A DNA stretch of 64,000 nucleotides from an uncultured Lachnospiraceae bacterium. Its GTDB lineage: Bacteria > Bacillota > Clostridia > Lachnospirales > Lachnospiraceae. Below are positions 62,119 to 64,000 of the stretch, one piece after another. Every line of letters starts with the position of its first letter. Positions within the stretch are counted from its first letter, which is position 1. The position numbers were made by a program, and so were the translations under genes. Under the pieces are notes generated by a model. That model was not told the origin of the DNA. It saw nothing but the letters and a program-made list of their open reading frames with translations, and did not search any database. The DNA lies in NCBI GenBank assembly GCA_910586615.1, contig CAJUJP010000001.1, positions 124,001 through 188,000 on the forward strand. Reading direction: 5' to 3'.

Positions 62119-63864
62119 TTACTTACTGCCACCGATCAGTACCTTCTTCCCGCAAAAAGCAAACCCGTATTTTCGGATTCTCTCCGCCGGAATCCCTTTC
62201 GCTATGAGATTCGCCTGATAATCCTTCCCCTCAATCTGCCGAAGCGCCGTCTGCACCGTATCGGAAAGTTCCTTTTCATCCTCATCCTGCACCTTGAATT
62301 CTATGATCACGGCATCGCGCCCATTCCCGCCGGCGCCGTCCGGGCCTCCCATGTCTTCTGATGCGCATGGTATCACCCTTGGCTCCAGCATGATATCGTA
62401 TCTGCCAAAACCGCTCTCCCGGTTCGAGGTAACTGCATACCGGTCAGTCAGTTCCACCATCAGTCCCAGCACAAACCCGTGGTAGAACCGTTCCGGCTCC
62501 GCCCCCGACGGCTGATTCCCTGTGTCAAAATAGCTGAACACCTCCACCGTCACCCTGTTCATATAAATGTTCATCGCCCTGACGTCATCCAGAAGCAGCG
62601 CTTTGATAAAATCATTATAATAAGACGTGACTCTGCCGAACCATTTCCGGATCATCCCCCGGAACATGGTTTTTACTTCAAAATTGGTCAACTCCAATTC
62701 ATACTTTTCTTTCCATTCGCCGTACTGTGATTCACAGACTTCATGCCTCTTTACCTTTAAGTACCCGCTTGCAAGCAGCAGGCTCCACACCGCCTGCTCC
62801 TCCTGGTCCAGATTGCTGAAGACGATCTGCTCGTCAAAGCTCGTTTCAAAGCTCTCCCCCTGCAACAGCCGCTCCATGGTCATCTTGATCTCCGGGCTTC
62901 CCTCACGCACCAGTTTCCCCACCAGACTGTTGGCGCTGGTATTCGCCCAGTATGCCCCCACCTTCTTCTCGTCAAGGAAGTTGATGATCGACCATGGGTT
63001 ATAGATGTCTCTTTTTCTCCCGAATGTAAAACCGTCATACCAGTCTTTTACCTGCTGTTTCATGCCGGATAATCCGAATTCCTCCAGCGCGTTAAACACT
63101 TCCTCCTCTGTAAATCCAAAGCAGTCCGCATAACTATCAGAAGTAGTAGTCACTACCTTCAGATTATTCAAGTCAGAAAAGATCGACTCCTTGCTGATCC
63201 GCGTGATGCCCGTCATGACGGCTCGTTCCAGATAAGGGTTCGTCTTAAAGGTGGAATTGAACAAACTTCTGATCAAAGAGGCCATTTCTTCCCAATATCC
63301 ATTCACATAGGCCTCCTGCATGGGCGTATCATACTCATCCAGCAGAATAATAACCTTTTTCCCATAGTATCTGCCGAGAAAATCCGACATCTTGTGAAGC
63401 GCCCACACTGCCGTTTCCTCTGCCATATCGAAAGTCACGCTCCTGAAGTAATCCTTCTCATTATCTGTCAGAAGATCCCCTTCCAGCAGGAAAATATTTT
63501 TGTTGTAAATGTCCTCTAAAATCCTGTTGATGGACAGCCTTGTCCCCCGGTAACCCGGTTCTTTCACATTGGCAAAGCTCAGAAAGATCACCGGGAAGGT
63601 ACCCTGAAGCCTGCGGTATTTTTCCTCCTGCCATACGGAAAGTCCGTCAAACAGTTCCCCGCGCCCGGCATACTTGACAGAAAAAAACTTCTCCAGCATA
63701 CTCATGTTCAGCGTCTTGCCGAAGCGCCTGGGACGCGCGATTAATGTTACGCCGTCTCCGCTTTCCCACCATTCACGTATCATCTTCGTTTTATCAATAT
63801 AAAAATAATTTTCCTGTCGTATCTTTTCAAAATCCTGAATTCCGATGCTTACTGTTCTTGCCAT
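62119..63864 (-). CDS. AAA-ATPase-like / PD-(D/E)XK nuclease-fold protein
   Basis: A 581-residue protein of the AAA-ATPase-like plus PDDEXK_9 family. LIARPRRFGKT (41-51) is the modified P-loop. VIILLDEYDTPM is Walker B. MTGITRISKESIFSDLNN lies between domains. The C-terminal nuclease-fold has GFGRYDIMLEP and VIIEFKVQ (519-526, with E522 and K524). These proteins occur in many copies in gut Firmicutes and Bacteroidetes; their role is unknown, possibly genome defence or mobile-element related. It has its own promoter and borders the glycan locus rather than belonging to it. Confidence 0.85.
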   Translation of the reverse strand: MARTVSIGIQDFEKIRQENYFYIDKTKMIREWWESGDGVTLIARPRRFGKTLNMSMLEKFFSVKYAGRGELFDGLSVWQEEKYRRLQGTFPVIFLSFANVKEPGYRGTRLSINRILEDIYNKNIFLLEGDLLTDNEKDYFRSVTFDMAEETAVWALHKMSDFLGRYYGKKVIILLDEYDTPMQEAYVNGYWEEMASLIRSLFNSTFKTNPYLERAVMTGITRISKESIFSDLNNLKVVTTTSDSYADCFGFTEEEVFNALEEFGLSGMKQQVKDWYDGFTFGRKRDIYNPWSIINFLDEKKVGAYWANTSANSLVGKLVREGSPEIKMTMERLLQGESFETSFDEQIVFSNLDQEEQAVWSLLLASGYLKVKRHEVCESQYGEWKEKYELELTNFEVKTMFRGMIRKWFGRVTSYYNDFIKALLLDDVRAMNIYMNRVTVEVFSYFDTGNQPSGAEPERFYHGFVLGLMVELTDRYAVTSNRESGFGRYDIMLEPRVIPCASEDMGGPDGAGGNGRDAVIIEFKVQDEDEKELSDTVQTALRQIEGKDYQANLIAKGIPAERIRKYGFAFCGKKVLIGGSK

Positions 63865-63870
63865 ATCAAT

Positions 63871-63907
63871 CCCCCTGCATATCGCAAGCCGGCCTACGAT
63901 ACTGCTT
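63871..63907 (-). repeat. Palindromic leader element before the AAA-ATPase-like gene
   Basis: It aligns with 47600-47636: the plus-strand ctgcatatcgcaagcc core, then cgatactgctt. tatcg / cgata and inner bases form the stem. On the minus strand it ends in GGGGG, the ribosome binding site of the ATG at 63864, so it is the 5' leader of that gene. Confidence 0.55.
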
Positions 63908-63959
63908 CATGATAGAATCTCTCCGTTCAGCCGACTTCGGACGGCAGTTCCTTAGTTAC

Positions 63960-63988
63960 AGTATATCCGTTTCCTCCCGCAAAATCAA
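63960..63988 (-). promoter_or_regulatory. Promoter of the AAA-ATPase-like gene
   Basis: On the minus strand TTGATT (63983-63988), a 17-base spacer and TATACT (63960-63965). The leader is about 90 nt and includes the palindromic element. Confidence 0.68.
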
Positions 63989-64000
63989 CGAACTCTTTGA

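Overview
The window looks like a low-to-mid-GC Firmicute, most likely a Clostridia/Lachnospiraceae-type anaerobe. This rests on strong GGAGG-type ribosome binding sites, TTGaca-17-TATAct promoters, many DUF6020/GT-C membrane proteins, an LPD3-type mobile-element fragment and a lineage-typical AAA-ATPase/PD-(D/E)XK gene. No rRNA, tRNA, CRISPR array, transposase or integrase was seen. Almost the whole window (bases 1 to about 62,000) is one giant cell-surface glycan locus, nearly all on the minus strand, so it reads from right to left.

Right part (62,066 down to 44,866): a clear promoter starts pseB-pseC. With pseG (plus strand), pseF and pseI these give five of the six steps to CMP-pseudaminic acid or a close relative. 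Interleaved are a GT2 transferase, a large GT-C-like membrane protein, a two-subunit beta-galactosidase (LacLM type), a plus-strand pair of PLP decarboxylase-like enzyme and ATP-grasp ligase, a GT52 (sialyltransferase-family) candidate, a VOC protein, and a PglK-like ABC flippase with its own promoter.

Middle part (43,084 to 18,134): GtrA, an acyltransferase-3, several GT-C-like membrane proteins, a WecE-like aminotransferase behind an unusual repetitive leader, a GNAT acetyltransferase, a GtrB-like GT2, and an O-antigen ligase/polymerase-like protein. Then comes a bacillosamine-type module: PglF-like dehydratase, PglE-like aminotransferase, PglC-like phosphoglycosyl transferase, ATP-grasp, PglA-like GT4. 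It is followed by TviB/TviC-like enzymes (UDP-GlcNAc to UDP-GalNAcA), a GT10 and a formyltransferase.

Left part (18,093 to 1): two GT4 transferases, a DUF6020 protein, and a DltA/B/C/D-like acyl-transfer set (SGNH-type protein, adenylating ligase, ACP, MBOAT) plus a formyltransferase. This set is split in two by a compact type IIG restriction-modification cassette (6,434-11,138). A terminator lies on the upstream side of the cassette and a promoter on the downstream side. Another GT4, a DUF6056-like membrane protein and a truncated polysaccharide deacetylase end the window.

Working model (inference): cytosolic enzymes make several rare amino sugars and a uronic acid. Eight glycosyltransferases assemble them on a polyprenyl-phosphate carrier started by the PglC-like enzyme, and the PglK-like ABC protein flips the product. 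GT-C, ligase, MBOAT and acyltransferase-3 proteins then polymerise, branch and decorate it outside the membrane. The least familiar parts are the formyl/ACP/MBOAT acylation set, the two paralogous ATP-grasp ligases placed at sugar-modification steps, and the structured leader before the WecE-like gene.
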